Assembly: GCA_016286935.1 (NCBI GenBank)
Contig: JAEEUO010000042.1
Coordinates: forward strand, 1 to 7,876
DNA from: Bacillota bacterium
Lineage (GTDB): Bacteria > Bacillota > Clostridia > Peptostreptococcales > Anaerovoracaceae
DNA length: 7,876 nucleotides
Direction of reading: 5' to 3'
Part shown: positions 1 through 7,444 of the stretch, in pieces
Numbering within the stretch: position 1 is the first letter of the stretch
Layout: every line of letters begins with the position of its first letter
Notes under the pieces: model-generated
Databases searched by the model: none
Told to the model about the DNA's origin: nothing
What the model saw: only the letters and a program-made list of their open reading frames with translations
Translations under genes and position numbers: made by a program

Positions 1-353
1 AGGAAATCGGCGATTTCGACGACTCCGTGGCGGTTGCCCCCGACTGGGCTCATCGGGCTCCGTTTATACCCGCGGAATTCCTTCGGCAGCTTCGCGTACG
101 CGCGCTCGAGCTGAAACGCCTCCTTCCGCGACAGCGTCCGGTCCGTCCCGTCGCCCTCCTCGTCGATGAAGGCGAAGAGGCAGAACCCCGGTTCGAAGTC
201 GTGGTCCTCCGAGACCGCGTCGTCGTAGCCGAGGCAGTCCGAGCCGCTTCCCGCGACGCCGACCGCGATCTTCCGCGCGAGTTCCGGAAACGCCGCGAGC
301 ATCTCCGCACCGTATTCGTCGTAATACGCTTTTGCCAGTTCCAATCCGTTCAT
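1..353 (-). CDS. DUF4037 domain protein, nucleotidyltransferase-like (3' end outside window)
   Basis: The first 117 codons are present; the gene continues past base 1. The start ATG (353-351) overlaps the stop of the upstream TPR gene as ATGA, so translation is probably coupled. The N-terminus reads MNGLELAKAYYDEYG. A GSGSDC segment (residues 35-40) and a DHDFEPGFC segment (50-58) follow, then YKRSPMSPVGG (about 97-107). This series is characteristic of DUF4037 proteins. The GS motif followed by D-x-D resembles the metal and nucleotide site of polymerase-beta-type nucleotidyltransferases, so transfer of a nucleotidyl group to an unknown acceptor is a reasonable inference. No substrate can be named. 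No signal peptide or membrane segment is visible, so it should be cytoplasmic. DUF4037 proteins are, from memory, often encoded next to TPR proteins like the one here. Family assignment is fairly sure; function is unknown. Confidence 0.85.
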   Translation of the reverse strand, partial: MNGLELAKAYYDEYGAEMLAAFPELARKIAVGVAGSGSDCLGYDDAVSEDHDFEPGFCLFAFIDEEGDGTDRTLSRKEAFQLERAYAKLPKEFRGYKRSPMSPVGGNRHGVVEIADF

Positions 354-1240
354 TTCAGTTCTTCGGTGATCTGAGCCGCCCGTTCGCGCAGCTTCTTCGC
401 CGTGAGGAAGTACCCGTAATACTCGAACGCCGGCGCGCAGGACTCGCAGCAGAACGCGTAGTATCCCGGCGCGATCGCGTCCGCGAGTTCCGGATGGGTC
501 CCGGGATCCGCCGCGCCGAGCAGTTCTTCCGCGCGGTCGAGAAGCTGTTCGACCTTCTTGTCGGCCTTCTCGGGGCCGTGCTCGGCAACGACCGCGTCCG
601 CGATGTTGAGGAGCGTCAGCGCCTGTTCCAGGATCCCGCCGGGCACGCCCTCCATCGCGGAGAGCGCCTTTTTGTAGCATTCGTGGGCCTCGCCGTACCG
701 CCGGAGCGACACGAGCGAAAGCGCCATGTTGTTGTAGAGCCCGCCAAGCCGCGGATCGCCGCCCGTGAGGTTTTTCTCATAGATCGGCCGCGCCAGTTCG
801 AACAGGTCGAGCGCCCGGTCGGGCATCCCGAACGCCTGGTAGACCGTCGCGCTGTTGACGTAGCAAGTCCCGCCCGAGACGGCGTCCCCGTAGCCGAGTT
901 TCGGGATCATCCGGAGCGCTTCCTGCGCCGCCACACAGGCCTTCTCTTCGTCGCCGCGCTTGCGGTAGTAGCCCATCGTCTCGTTCCAGACGGCGAATTC
1001 GCCGCGCAGGTCGTTACCGAGCCGCGCTTCGCCGAGCCAGAACGCGAGGTGGCGCTCTGCGCCGGTCCAGTCCTTCTTCGCCTGGTATTCGTCGAGCTTT
1101 TCGATCACCCGCCGCACGTCGATCGACCGGACGGGTGCCGGGTCCTCGGGATCGCGCATGTCGAGCAGGCACCGCGGCTCCTCGTAATCCTCCGGGGAGA
1201 GCGTCCCCGCAGCCCTTGTCAGTTTGTTCGGATCGTCCAT
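350..1240 (-). CDS. Tetratricopeptide-repeat protein paired with DUF4037
   Basis: This is a 296-residue soluble protein with no signal peptide or membrane helix. After an acidic, probably flexible N-terminus (1-40) come about five helical TPR-type repeats: roughly 44-78, 82-113, 125-158, 166-198 and 204-240. They carry the usual small/aromatic pattern, for example the YNNMALSLVSLRRYGEAHECYKK stretch around 169-191 read as two adjoining helices. The C-terminal part (about 258-296) has a Cys cluster, CCESC at 264-268, and an aromatic patch. TPRs bind peptides or proteins, so it is most likely a partner or adaptor for the DUF4037 protein that overlaps its stop codon. The start ATG is preceded by GGAG at an 8-base spacing. 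The gap to pmbA upstream is only 21 bp, so co-transcription is likely. The actual ligand is unknown. Confidence 0.85.
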   Translation of the reverse strand: MDDPNKLTRAAGTLSPEDYEEPRCLLDMRDPEDPAPVRSIDVRRVIEKLDEYQAKKDWTGAERHLAFWLGEARLGNDLRGEFAVWNETMGYYRKRGDEEKACVAAQEALRMIPKLGYGDAVSGGTCYVNSATVYQAFGMPDRALDLFELARPIYEKNLTGGDPRLGGLYNNMALSLVSLRRYGEAHECYKKALSAMEGVPGGILEQALTLLNIADAVVAEHGPEKADKKVEQLLDRAEELLGAADPGTHPELADAIAPGYYAFCCESCAPAFEYYGYFLTAKKLRERAAQITEELK

Positions 1241-1261
1241 CGTTCGTTCTCCGCCGGAGCG

Positions 1262-2530
1262 CTATTCACCCGCGATCTGGACGTCCTTCACGAGGAACGC
1301 GAACGGCCCGTCGTACTTCTTCGACGTATAGCGGTCGGTCGTCGTCTCCATCGTCTTCTGGGCGTCGATGAGGCTTCCGCTGATCGAGAAGCCGGTGACC
1401 GGGACGGTCTTTTCGCCGTCGAACCAGTAGCCGAGGCGGACCTCGCCGCCGAAATCGCCGCTCAGGATGTCGACGTCGAAGCTCGAGAACATGACCGGCC
1501 AGATGACCGGCTTCTTGCGGAAGTCCTCGAACGACGCCGTTCCGGCGTTATCGCAGCTCGACTTTTCGTACGTGCCCGTCGGCTCGATGCCGAGGTATTC
1601 CGCGAACCGCTGGTCGCCGTGGATCGTGCGGAGCACGCCCTTTTCGAGCAGCGGACGGTCCTTCATCGGGACGCCCTCGAGGCTGTACGGCTCGGTCGCG
1701 CGGAGAGTCAGGTCGAGCGGATCGATTCCGGCGCCGGTGACGTCCTGGCCGATCTCCCACTGGGAGTAGTGGGAGTAGACCATCATCGCGGACGAACGCG
1801 CGCCGTAGAAGTCCATGAACTCCGCGGCGTTCTCGCCCGAGATCAGGACGTCGTACTTCCCGCTCGGGACGATCTTTTTCGCGACCGCGCGGTCGTTCAC
1901 GAACGCAAGCGCCTCCGCGGCCTTCGCCTCGAGCGCGTTCTCCGCGAGCGTGTCGTATTCGAACAGGAAGAACATTTCGACGTCCTCCGGTTCCTTGACC
2001 TGGACGACGAATTCGCCGTTCACCGACGCCGTCTCCCACGAGACGTCCGTTCCCGCCGACGTCACGACGCGGACAGTACCGCGGTTTGCGAAGACCTCAA
2101 GCGAATTGAGGAACGAATCCGCGCGCGTATCGGCGCGGAACGCCGCCTTCGCCATCCGACCCGCGATCTCCGCGAGCGGCAGCTCGAAGAGCGGCCCTTC
2201 CTTCTTCACGAGCGGCGCCTTCACCGGCTTCGGGAGCCCGTACCCCGGGTTCATCGCGAACCCCGCGGCCGTGTAGGCGTCGCGGATATCGGAGACCATC
2301 TTCCCGTCGGAATACGACGCGAGCATCTTGATCGTGTTTTCGCCCGTCTTTCCGTCTTCGTTGCGGAAGACCGTGACGCGGTAGATTGTCGTATCCTTCG
2401 CGCGGCGCGTATCGAGCTGTTTCTTCACGAAGTAGAGCTCCGCGCCCTCGTTCTTCAGTTCGGCCACCGACCAGTCGCGGACGCCGGCCGTTTCGAGAGC
2501 ATGCAGAATGCGTTTCATACAGTCTTTCAT
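1262..2530 (-). CDS. pmbA: TldE/PmbA, non-catalytic subunit of the TldD/TldE metallopeptidase
   Basis: This 422-residue protein is a PmbA/TldD-family member. In characterised pairs, TldE (PmbA) lacks zinc ligands and forms a complex with TldD. The complex cleaves unfolded or extended peptides, for example the microcin B17 leader and the CcdA antitoxin in E. coli. Here the region matching the TldD active-site helix reads GENAAEFMDFYGA (232-244) with no HExxxH, which fits the TldE role. The C-terminal part keeps family features: PVTGFSISGSLID (377-389) and a terminal YDGPFAFLVKDVQIAGE block. The start at 2530 is chosen because GGAGG lies 8 bases upstream; Met5 is a less likely alternative. It sits 13 bp after tldD in the same operon. 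No RiPP precursor is visible nearby, so the substrate is unknown. The protein is cytoplasmic. Confidence 0.9.
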   Translation of the reverse strand: MKDCMKRILHALETAGVRDWSVAELKNEGAELYFVKKQLDTRRAKDTTIYRVTVFRNEDGKTGENTIKMLASYSDGKMVSDIRDAYTAAGFAMNPGYGLPKPVKAPLVKKEGPLFELPLAEIAGRMAKAAFRADTRADSFLNSLEVFANRGTVRVVTSAGTDVSWETASVNGEFVVQVKEPEDVEMFFLFEYDTLAENALEAKAAEALAFVNDRAVAKKIVPSGKYDVLISGENAAEFMDFYGARSSAMMVYSHYSQWEIGQDVTGAGIDPLDLTLRATEPYSLEGVPMKDRPLLEKGVLRTIHGDQRFAEYLGIEPTGTYEKSSCDNAGTASFEDFRKKPVIWPVMFSSFDVDILSGDFGGEVRLGYWFDGEKTVPVTGFSISGSLIDAQKTMETTTDRYTSKKYDGPFAFLVKDVQIAGE

Positions 2531-2543
2531 CGTTCTCTCCTCC

Positions 2544-3956
2544 TCAGCCGAGCTTGATCCTTGCCTTCATATACGGGCCGCCGTCGGAGACGATGCAGTA
2601 CTCCTTATGGCCCTTTCCGCAGTACCCGGTCCCGCAGAGCTCGACGTCCTTCCCCATCATCGAGATCGACATCAGGAGGTCGGGCACGTACCCGGTCAGG
2701 ACGATCGGGCTGTAGATCTTTCCGGTGAGCTTCCCGTCTTTGATCTCATACGCGTTCGAGACCATGCATTGGATACCCCAGTTCTTCGGATCCTCCATCC
2801 CCGACGTCGGGTTGTCGAGCAGGAAGCCGTAGTCGATCGACGCGATCATCTCGTCAAGCGTCGAGTCGCCGCCCTTGAAGTACGTATTCGTCATGCGCGT
2901 ATAGGCTTTGTGGGCGTAGTTCTCGCGGCGGCCGTTTCCCGTCGGCGCGACGCCGAGGCGCCCCGCGGAGAGGTTGTCCGCGTAGCCGGAGACGAGGATG
3001 CCCTTGTCGATGACGAGCGTGTCCTGGGCGAGCGTCCCCTCGTGGTCGAAGAAGAACGTCGCGGTCTGGTTGCCCGAGGGGCCGTCGATCATCGTGACGA
3101 GGTCGGAGGCGACGCGCTTGCCGACGTATTCCATCGCCTTCGCGCGGTCCTTGACGAACATGTCCTCCTCGACGCCGTGGCCGAACGCCTCATGGACGAT
3201 CATCCCCGTCACGCTCGGCGCGCAGACGCAGTCGTACTCGCCCGGCGGGATCGGTTCCGCGTCGAGCAGCTTCACGGCCGTCTCCGCGGCGATCCCGATC
3301 TTCTCCTCGATCGTGTCGAACACCTCCGCGCCGCCGCAGATCGAGCACGGCACGTAGTAGTCCTTGATCTTGTCGCCCTTCGCCGCAAGCGCGACGAGCG
3401 CGTAGTCCGTGTACATGCACGTCTGGTCGAGGTCGCGGTTCTTCGAGAGGAACAGCTCGCGGTACGAGTAATAGAGCGCGATCGCGTTGAAGTCGAGGAT
3501 GCCTTCGTGGGCCATCCCCTTCTCGCGCACCTCGTTCAGCTTCGCGAGGATCGCCTCGTCGCCGAGCTCGCGCGGGTGGATCTTATATTCCGTCGCCTTC
3601 TTCAGGACGCACGGCTCGTCTGCGGGGATCGGCGTCGGAAGCGGCGTCACGCCCTCCGGCAGCGCCGCGTTTTGGGCCGCCATCCGCTCCCCGATCGTCT
3701 TTACGATCGCCGGGATCATCGACTCGTCGAATTCGTTGAACGCGTATTCGCAGCAACCGGTGTCGTCGAAGACGCGGACGCAGTAGCCCGAGCCGCCGGT
3801 GATCGAGTCGGTCGAGATCGACGGGCCGCTGCGGTTGAGCCGCCACGTGCGGGCGTCGTCCATCGCCGCGAACACGGACGCATAGCGGTACCGCCCGTCG
3901 AGTTCCGCAACGAGCCGCTTCAGCGCCGGCTTTACGGTATCGAGATGTTCAAACAT
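2544..3956 (-). CDS. tldD: TldD, zinc metalloprotease subunit of the TldD/TldE complex
   Basis: This 470-residue protein is the catalytic partner of the PmbA/TldE encoded next. The zinc-binding HExxxH motif is HEAFGH at residues 255-260, followed by GVEEDMF. The third ligand in TldD proteins is a Cys near the C-terminus; here the best candidate is C446 in GYCGKGH (inferred by position). C441 is a less likely alternative. Other family blocks include VPTGNGRRENY-like text at 337-347 (APTGNGRRENY) and SNAYEIKDGKLTG (400-412). The length is close to that of E. coli TldD. The protein has 13 cysteines, including a CSIC pair (204-207), which looks high for a cytosolic enzyme. The start is supported by AAAGGA ending six bases before the ATG. 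It lies 18 bp after trxB and 13 bp before pmbA, so the three genes look co-transcribed. No signal peptide is present. Confidence 0.95.
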   Translation of the reverse strand: MFEHLDTVKPALKRLVAELDGRYRYASVFAAMDDARTWRLNRSGPSISTDSITGGSGYCVRVFDDTGCCEYAFNEFDESMIPAIVKTIGERMAAQNAALPEGVTPLPTPIPADEPCVLKKATEYKIHPRELGDEAILAKLNEVREKGMAHEGILDFNAIALYYSYRELFLSKNRDLDQTCMYTDYALVALAAKGDKIKDYYVPCSICGGAEVFDTIEEKIGIAAETAVKLLDAEPIPPGEYDCVCAPSVTGMIVHEAFGHGVEEDMFVKDRAKAMEYVGKRVASDLVTMIDGPSGNQTATFFFDHEGTLAQDTLVIDKGILVSGYADNLSAGRLGVAPTGNGRRENYAHKAYTRMTNTYFKGGDSTLDEMIASIDYGFLLDNPTSGMEDPKNWGIQCMVSNAYEIKDGKLTGKIYSPIVLTGYVPDLLMSISMMGKDVELCGTGYCGKGHKEYCIVSDGGPYMKARIKLG

Positions 3957-3974
3957 ATCGTTTCCTTTCTTCCG

Positions 3975-4901
3975 CTACAGCGTGTCGATGTAGCGGCACG
4001 CCGCGAGCGCCGCGATCGCGCCGTCGCCGCAGGCCGTCGTGACCTGGCGGATGAACTTCGAACGGCAGTCGCCGGCGACGTAGAGGCCGGGCGTCTTCGT
4101 CAGGCAGTCCTCGCCCGAATCGAAATAGCCGAACTTGTTGAGCTCCGCGAAGCCCTTGAAATCGTCTTTCTCGGGGATCAGGCCGATCGCCTCGAAGAAG
4201 CCGTCGCAGGGGTAGTCGGCCTCGACGTCCGTCGTCACGTCCTTCGCCGTGATCGCGGTGATCTTGCCGTTTTCGGTCTTGATGCCGGTGATCTTCATAT
4301 TGACGTGCTTTTCGACGTTGTCATGGCTGAACAGGACTTCCTGGAGGCGCGCTTCGCCCGTGAACGTCGGGAGGTCCTGGAGCATGATGACCTTCTTGCA
4401 CTTCCCGGCGAGCAGGATCGCTTCCTGAAGCGCGGAGTTGCCGCCGCCCGCGACGCAGACGGTCCGGTCGGTGTAGAAGTCGCCGTCGCACACGGCGCAG
4501 AACGAGATGCCCTCGCCGACGAGCTCCGTCTCGCCCGGAAGACCGAGCATGCGGTGCTTCACGCCGAGCGCGAGGATCACGGCGCGCGCTTCGAAATCGC
4601 CGCCGTATTCGGTATGGACCTTCCAGGCCGGCTTTCCGTCCGCCTCGAACGGGTCGAGCCCCGTCACGCGGTCGAGTTCGAGCTCCGCGCCCTGGGCGAG
4701 GATCTGCTCCATGAACTTATCGGCGAACTCGTTGCCCGAAAGGGACTGGAAGCCCGGGATGTTTTCGACCTTCGGGGAGAAGGTGATCTGGCCGCCGATG
4801 CCGCCTTTTTCGATGACAAGGGCGGATTTGCCGTTTCTCTGGCAGTACAGGGCCGCCGTCATACCGGCCGGGCCCGCGCCGACTACGATTACGTCATACA
4901 T
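3975..4901 (-). CDS. trxB: Thioredoxin reductase-like flavoprotein lacking the NADPH HRRxxxR motif
   Basis: This 308-residue flavoprotein has the usual TrxB size and order. An FAD-binding GAGPAG lies at 8-13, the redox disulfide is CAVC at 135-138, a GGGNSA dinucleotide-fold loop is at 152-157, and a second FAD motif GLYVAGDC is at 272-279. It should transfer electrons through FAD to a thioredoxin/glutaredoxin-like partner. The oddity is at the site that normally reads HRRxxxR and binds the 2'-phosphate of NADPH: the aligned segment is QDLPTFT (175-181), so those basic residues are missing. NADPH is therefore unlikely to be the preferred donor; NADH or reduced ferredoxin (as in ferredoxin-linked flavin thioredoxin reductases of Clostridium) are alternatives. 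A longer reading frame exists but would translate the terminator hairpin. The ATG at 4901 has GTGAGGT 7-8 bases upstream. The neighbour nrdD carries a fused redoxin, a plausible substrate. Confidence 0.9.
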   Translation of the reverse strand: MYDVIVVGAGPAGMTAALYCQRNGKSALVIEKGGIGGQITFSPKVENIPGFQSLSGNEFADKFMEQILAQGAELELDRVTGLDPFEADGKPAWKVHTEYGGDFEARAVILALGVKHRMLGLPGETELVGEGISFCAVCDGDFYTDRTVCVAGGGNSALQEAILLAGKCKKVIMLQDLPTFTGEARLQEVLFSHDNVEKHVNMKITGIKTENGKITAITAKDVTTDVEADYPCDGFFEAIGLIPEKDDFKGFAELNKFGYFDSGEDCLTKTPGLYVAGDCRSKFIRQVTTACGDGAIAALAACRYIDTL

Positions 4902-4920
4902 GTTTCTTACCTCACTGATC

Positions 4921-4946
4921 AAAAACGGGGCGCCTCGCGGCGCCCC
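4921..4946 (-). terminator. Intrinsic terminator between nrdD and trxB
   Basis: A perfect 8-bp GC-only stem (GGGGCGCC, 4927-4934, with GGCGCCCC, 4939-4946) closes on a 4-base loop. On the minus strand it is followed by G and five T (4925-4921), so it works for transcripts leaving nrdD. It begins 13 bases after the nrdD stop and ends 19 bases before the trxB ATG. The T-run is short, so partial read-through into trxB is plausible. Confidence 0.85.
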
Positions 4947-4959
4947 GGACAACGTTGCA

Positions 4960-7377
4960 CTAAGCCTGTTTCTTCGCAAGTTCGCCGAGATAACCGCGGA
5001 TGTCGGACACGCCGCGGAACTTCTCGAAATCGGGTTTGTCGGCGTCGATCACGAGCGTCGGAGCCTGTTTGATGCCGTACTTCTCCACGAGATCGGCGTG
5101 CTCGTCCGCGAAGAGTTTCTGGTACGGAACGCCCGCCTTGTCGAGGAGCGCGGCGGCCATCTTGCAGTTCGGGCACGTCGGCGTCGCGAAGAGGATCGTC
5201 TTGCCGAGCGCGTTCACGACGTTGTTCAGCGCCGGAGCCGGGCCGAGGTCGTCCTTCGGCGCCTCTTCGAAGACGGGGCGCGCTTTCGGGCCGGTGTGGG
5301 TCAGGTGCGAACGGCCGATGTCGTAGACCTTGCGGTCCTTGAATTCCTGGGTCTTGCCGTCGTTCCAGTTCTGGACGGGGCGGTAGTAGCCGGTGATGCG
5401 GCTGTAGACCTCGGTCTTCTGGCCGCAGTGCGGGCAGGTGTACTGCTCGCCCGCGAGATAGCCGTGGTCCTTGCAGACGGAGTACGTCGGGCTCATCGTG
5501 TAGTACGGGAGCTTGTAGTTCTCCGCGATCTTGCGGACGAGGTTCGCGGCGGCCTTCCAGTCGGGCAGCTTCTCGCCGAGGAACGCGTGGAAGACCGTGC
5601 CGGAGGTGTAGAGCGTCTGGAGATCGTCCTGGATATCGAGGGCGCTGAAGATGTCCTCCGTATAGCCGACCGGGAGGTGGGACGAGTTCGTGTAGTACGG
5701 CGTGCCGTTCTCGTTCGCGGTGATGATGTCGGGATACTTTTCCTTGTCATGCTTCGCGAACCGGTACGTCGTCGATTCCGCCGGCGTCGCTTCGAGGTTG
5801 TAGAGGTCGCCGTACTGCTCCTGGTAGTCGGAGAGGCGCTCGCGCATGTGGTTGAGGACGTCGCGCGCAAAGGCCTGGGTCCGCGGATCGGTCATGTCGC
5901 AGCGGAGCCACTTCGCGTTCAGGCCGACCTCGTTCATGCCGATCAGGCCGATCGTCGAGAAGTGGTTGTCGAACGTGCCGAGGTACCGCTTCGTGTACGG
6001 ATAGAGGCCCGCGTCGAGCAGGCGGGAGATGACGGTCCGCTTCGTCTTCAGCGAGCGAGCGGAGACGTCCATGAGGTGATCGAGCTTCGCATAGAAGTCC
6101 TTCTCGTTTTCCGCGAGATAGGCGATGCGCGGAAGGTTGATCGTCACGACGCCGACGGAGCCGGTCGATTCGCCGCTTCCGAAGAATCCGCCGGACTTCT
6201 TGCGCAGTTCGCGCAGGTCAAGGCGCAGACGGCAGCACATCGAACGGACGTCCGAGGGCTCCATGTCGGAGTTGATGTAGTTGGAGAAGTACGGGGTCCC
6301 GTATTTCGCGGTCATCTCGAAGAGGAGCTTGTTGTTTTCGGTCTCCTCCCACGAGAAGTCGCGGGTGATCGAATAGGTCGGGATCGGATACTGGAAGCCG
6401 CGGCCGTTCGCGTCGCCTTCGATCATGATCTCGATGAAGGCCTTGTTGACCATATCCATTTCCTTCTGGCAGTCGCCGTAGGTGAAGTCCAGTTCCTTTC
6501 CGCCGACGATCGCGGGGAGGTTCTTCAGGTCGTTCGGCACGGTCCAGTCGATCGTGACGTTCGTGAACGGCGCCTGCGTGCCCCAGCGGGACGGCGTGTT
6601 CACGCCGTAGATGAACGACTGGATGCACTGCTTGACCTCTTTCTGGGAGAGGTTGTCGACGCGGACGAACGGCGCGAGGTACGTGTCGAACGAGGAGAAC
6701 GCCTGGGCGCCCGCCCATTCGTTCTGCATGATGCCGAGGAAGTTGACCATCTGGTTGCAGAGCGTCGAGAGGTGGGCCGCCGGGGAAGAGGTGATTTTCC
6801 CGGGGATCCCGCCGAGGCCTTCCTGGATGAGCTGTTTCAGCGACCAGCCCGCGCAGTAGCCGGTCAGCATCGAGAGGTCGTGGATGTGGATCGCGGCGGA
6901 GCGGTGGGCTTCGGCGATCTCGTTGTCGTAGACCTCGGAGAGCCAGTAGTTGGCTGTAATGGCGCCCGAATTCGAGAGGATCAGACCGCCGACGGAGTAC
7001 GTCACGGTCGAATTCTCCTTCACGCGCCAGTCGTTGATCTTCAGATAGTTGTCGACGATGTCCTTGTAGTTGAGGAGCGCGGAGTTGACGTTGCGGACCT
7101 TTTCACGCTGTTTGCGGTAGAGGATGTAGGCCTTCGCGATGTCGGCGTATCCGGCTTCGGAGAGGACCTTTTCGACGCAGTCCTGGATCTGTTCGACCTG
7201 GATCAGGTTGTCCTTGATCAGCGGTTCGAACTCGGACGTGACGCGGAGCGCGAGCATGTCGATCGTGCTCGGGTGATACTGCTTGTTCTGGGCCTCGAAG
7301 GCCTTCGTGATGGCATCGCTGATCTTGCGGATGTTGAACTCAGCGATTTTTCCGTCCCTCTTGACGACTTGGTACAT
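4960..7377 (-). CDS. nrdD: Anaerobic (class III) ribonucleotide reductase with fused C-terminal redoxin domain
   Basis: This 805-residue protein reduces ribonucleotides to deoxyribonucleotides with a glycyl radical, without oxygen. An ATP-cone occupies about 1-95 (VVKRDGKIAEFNIRKI near the start) and gives allosteric control by ATP/dATP. The catalytic barrel follows; likely active-site cysteines are C175 (TGYCAG) and C381/C382 (SMCCRL). A zinc site is made by C635, H638, C648 and C651. The radical glycine is G663 in RITGYYRP. Residues about 725-805 form an extra glutaredoxin/thioredoxin-like domain with CPNC (735-738) and the cis-Pro segment QAPTLVI; it explains most of the excess over the roughly 710 residues of E. 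coli NrdD. The fusion suggests the enzyme uses a thiol reductant supplied in cis rather than formate (inference). The activase gene nrdG is not in this window. ATG at 7377 is chosen over GTG at 7386, which lies inside the Shine-Dalgarno sequence. Confidence 0.95.
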   Translation of the reverse strand: MYQVVKRDGKIAEFNIRKISDAITKAFEAQNKQYHPSTIDMLALRVTSEFEPLIKDNLIQVEQIQDCVEKVLSEAGYADIAKAYILYRKQREKVRNVNSALLNYKDIVDNYLKINDWRVKENSTVTYSVGGLILSNSGAITANYWLSEVYDNEIAEAHRSAAIHIHDLSMLTGYCAGWSLKQLIQEGLGGIPGKITSSPAAHLSTLCNQMVNFLGIMQNEWAGAQAFSSFDTYLAPFVRVDNLSQKEVKQCIQSFIYGVNTPSRWGTQAPFTNVTIDWTVPNDLKNLPAIVGGKELDFTYGDCQKEMDMVNKAFIEIMIEGDANGRGFQYPIPTYSITRDFSWEETENNKLLFEMTAKYGTPYFSNYINSDMEPSDVRSMCCRLRLDLRELRKKSGGFFGSGESTGSVGVVTINLPRIAYLAENEKDFYAKLDHLMDVSARSLKTKRTVISRLLDAGLYPYTKRYLGTFDNHFSTIGLIGMNEVGLNAKWLRCDMTDPRTQAFARDVLNHMRERLSDYQEQYGDLYNLEATPAESTTYRFAKHDKEKYPDIITANENGTPYYTNSSHLPVGYTEDIFSALDIQDDLQTLYTSGTVFHAFLGEKLPDWKAAANLVRKIAENYKLPYYTMSPTYSVCKDHGYLAGEQYTCPHCGQKTEVYSRITGYYRPVQNWNDGKTQEFKDRKVYDIGRSHLTHTGPKARPVFEEAPKDDLGPAPALNNVVNALGKTILFATPTCPNCKMAAALLDKAGVPYQKLFADEHADLVEKYGIKQAPTLVIDADKPDFEKFRGVSDIRGYLGELAKKQA

Positions 7378-7383
7378 GATTTT

Positions 7384-7390
7384 CACCTCT
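7384..7390 (-). promoter_or_regulatory. Shine-Dalgarno sequence of nrdD (decides the start)
   Basis: On the minus strand AGAGGTG lies six bases before the ATG at 7377. An in-frame GTG at 7386-7384 is part of this SD and would have no SD of its own, so the ATG giving MYQVVKRDGK is preferred. Confidence 0.75.
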
Positions 7391-7444
7391 TCTTATATGA
7401 AAAATGATATCTGGAACGAGTTTGCGGCAATCTCGTGCTTTTAC

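Noticed and set aside
4902..4979. Longer N-terminus for the TrxB-like protein starting at 4979
   Set aside because: It would translate through the terminator hairpin and overlap the nrdD end. The FAD domain begins right at MYDVIVVGAG, which has its own SD.
4960..5060. Promoter for trxB inside the nrdD 3' end
   Set aside because: Only weak hexamers (such as TTGCGA with AACGTT) are visible on the minus strand, not enough to call a promoter.
7378..7386. GTG start for nrdD at 7386
   Set aside because: The GTG is part of the AGAGGTG Shine-Dalgarno sequence; the ATG at 7377 is correctly spaced from it.
332..7407. Very long plus-strand open frames (about 741, 854 and 966 codons) covering nearly the whole window
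   Set aside because: They lie opposite well-supported conserved genes and encode Arg/Val/Asp-rich text with no recognisable domains. They stay open because the GC-rich minus-strand genes rarely use the codons TTA, CTA and TCA, whose complements are stops.
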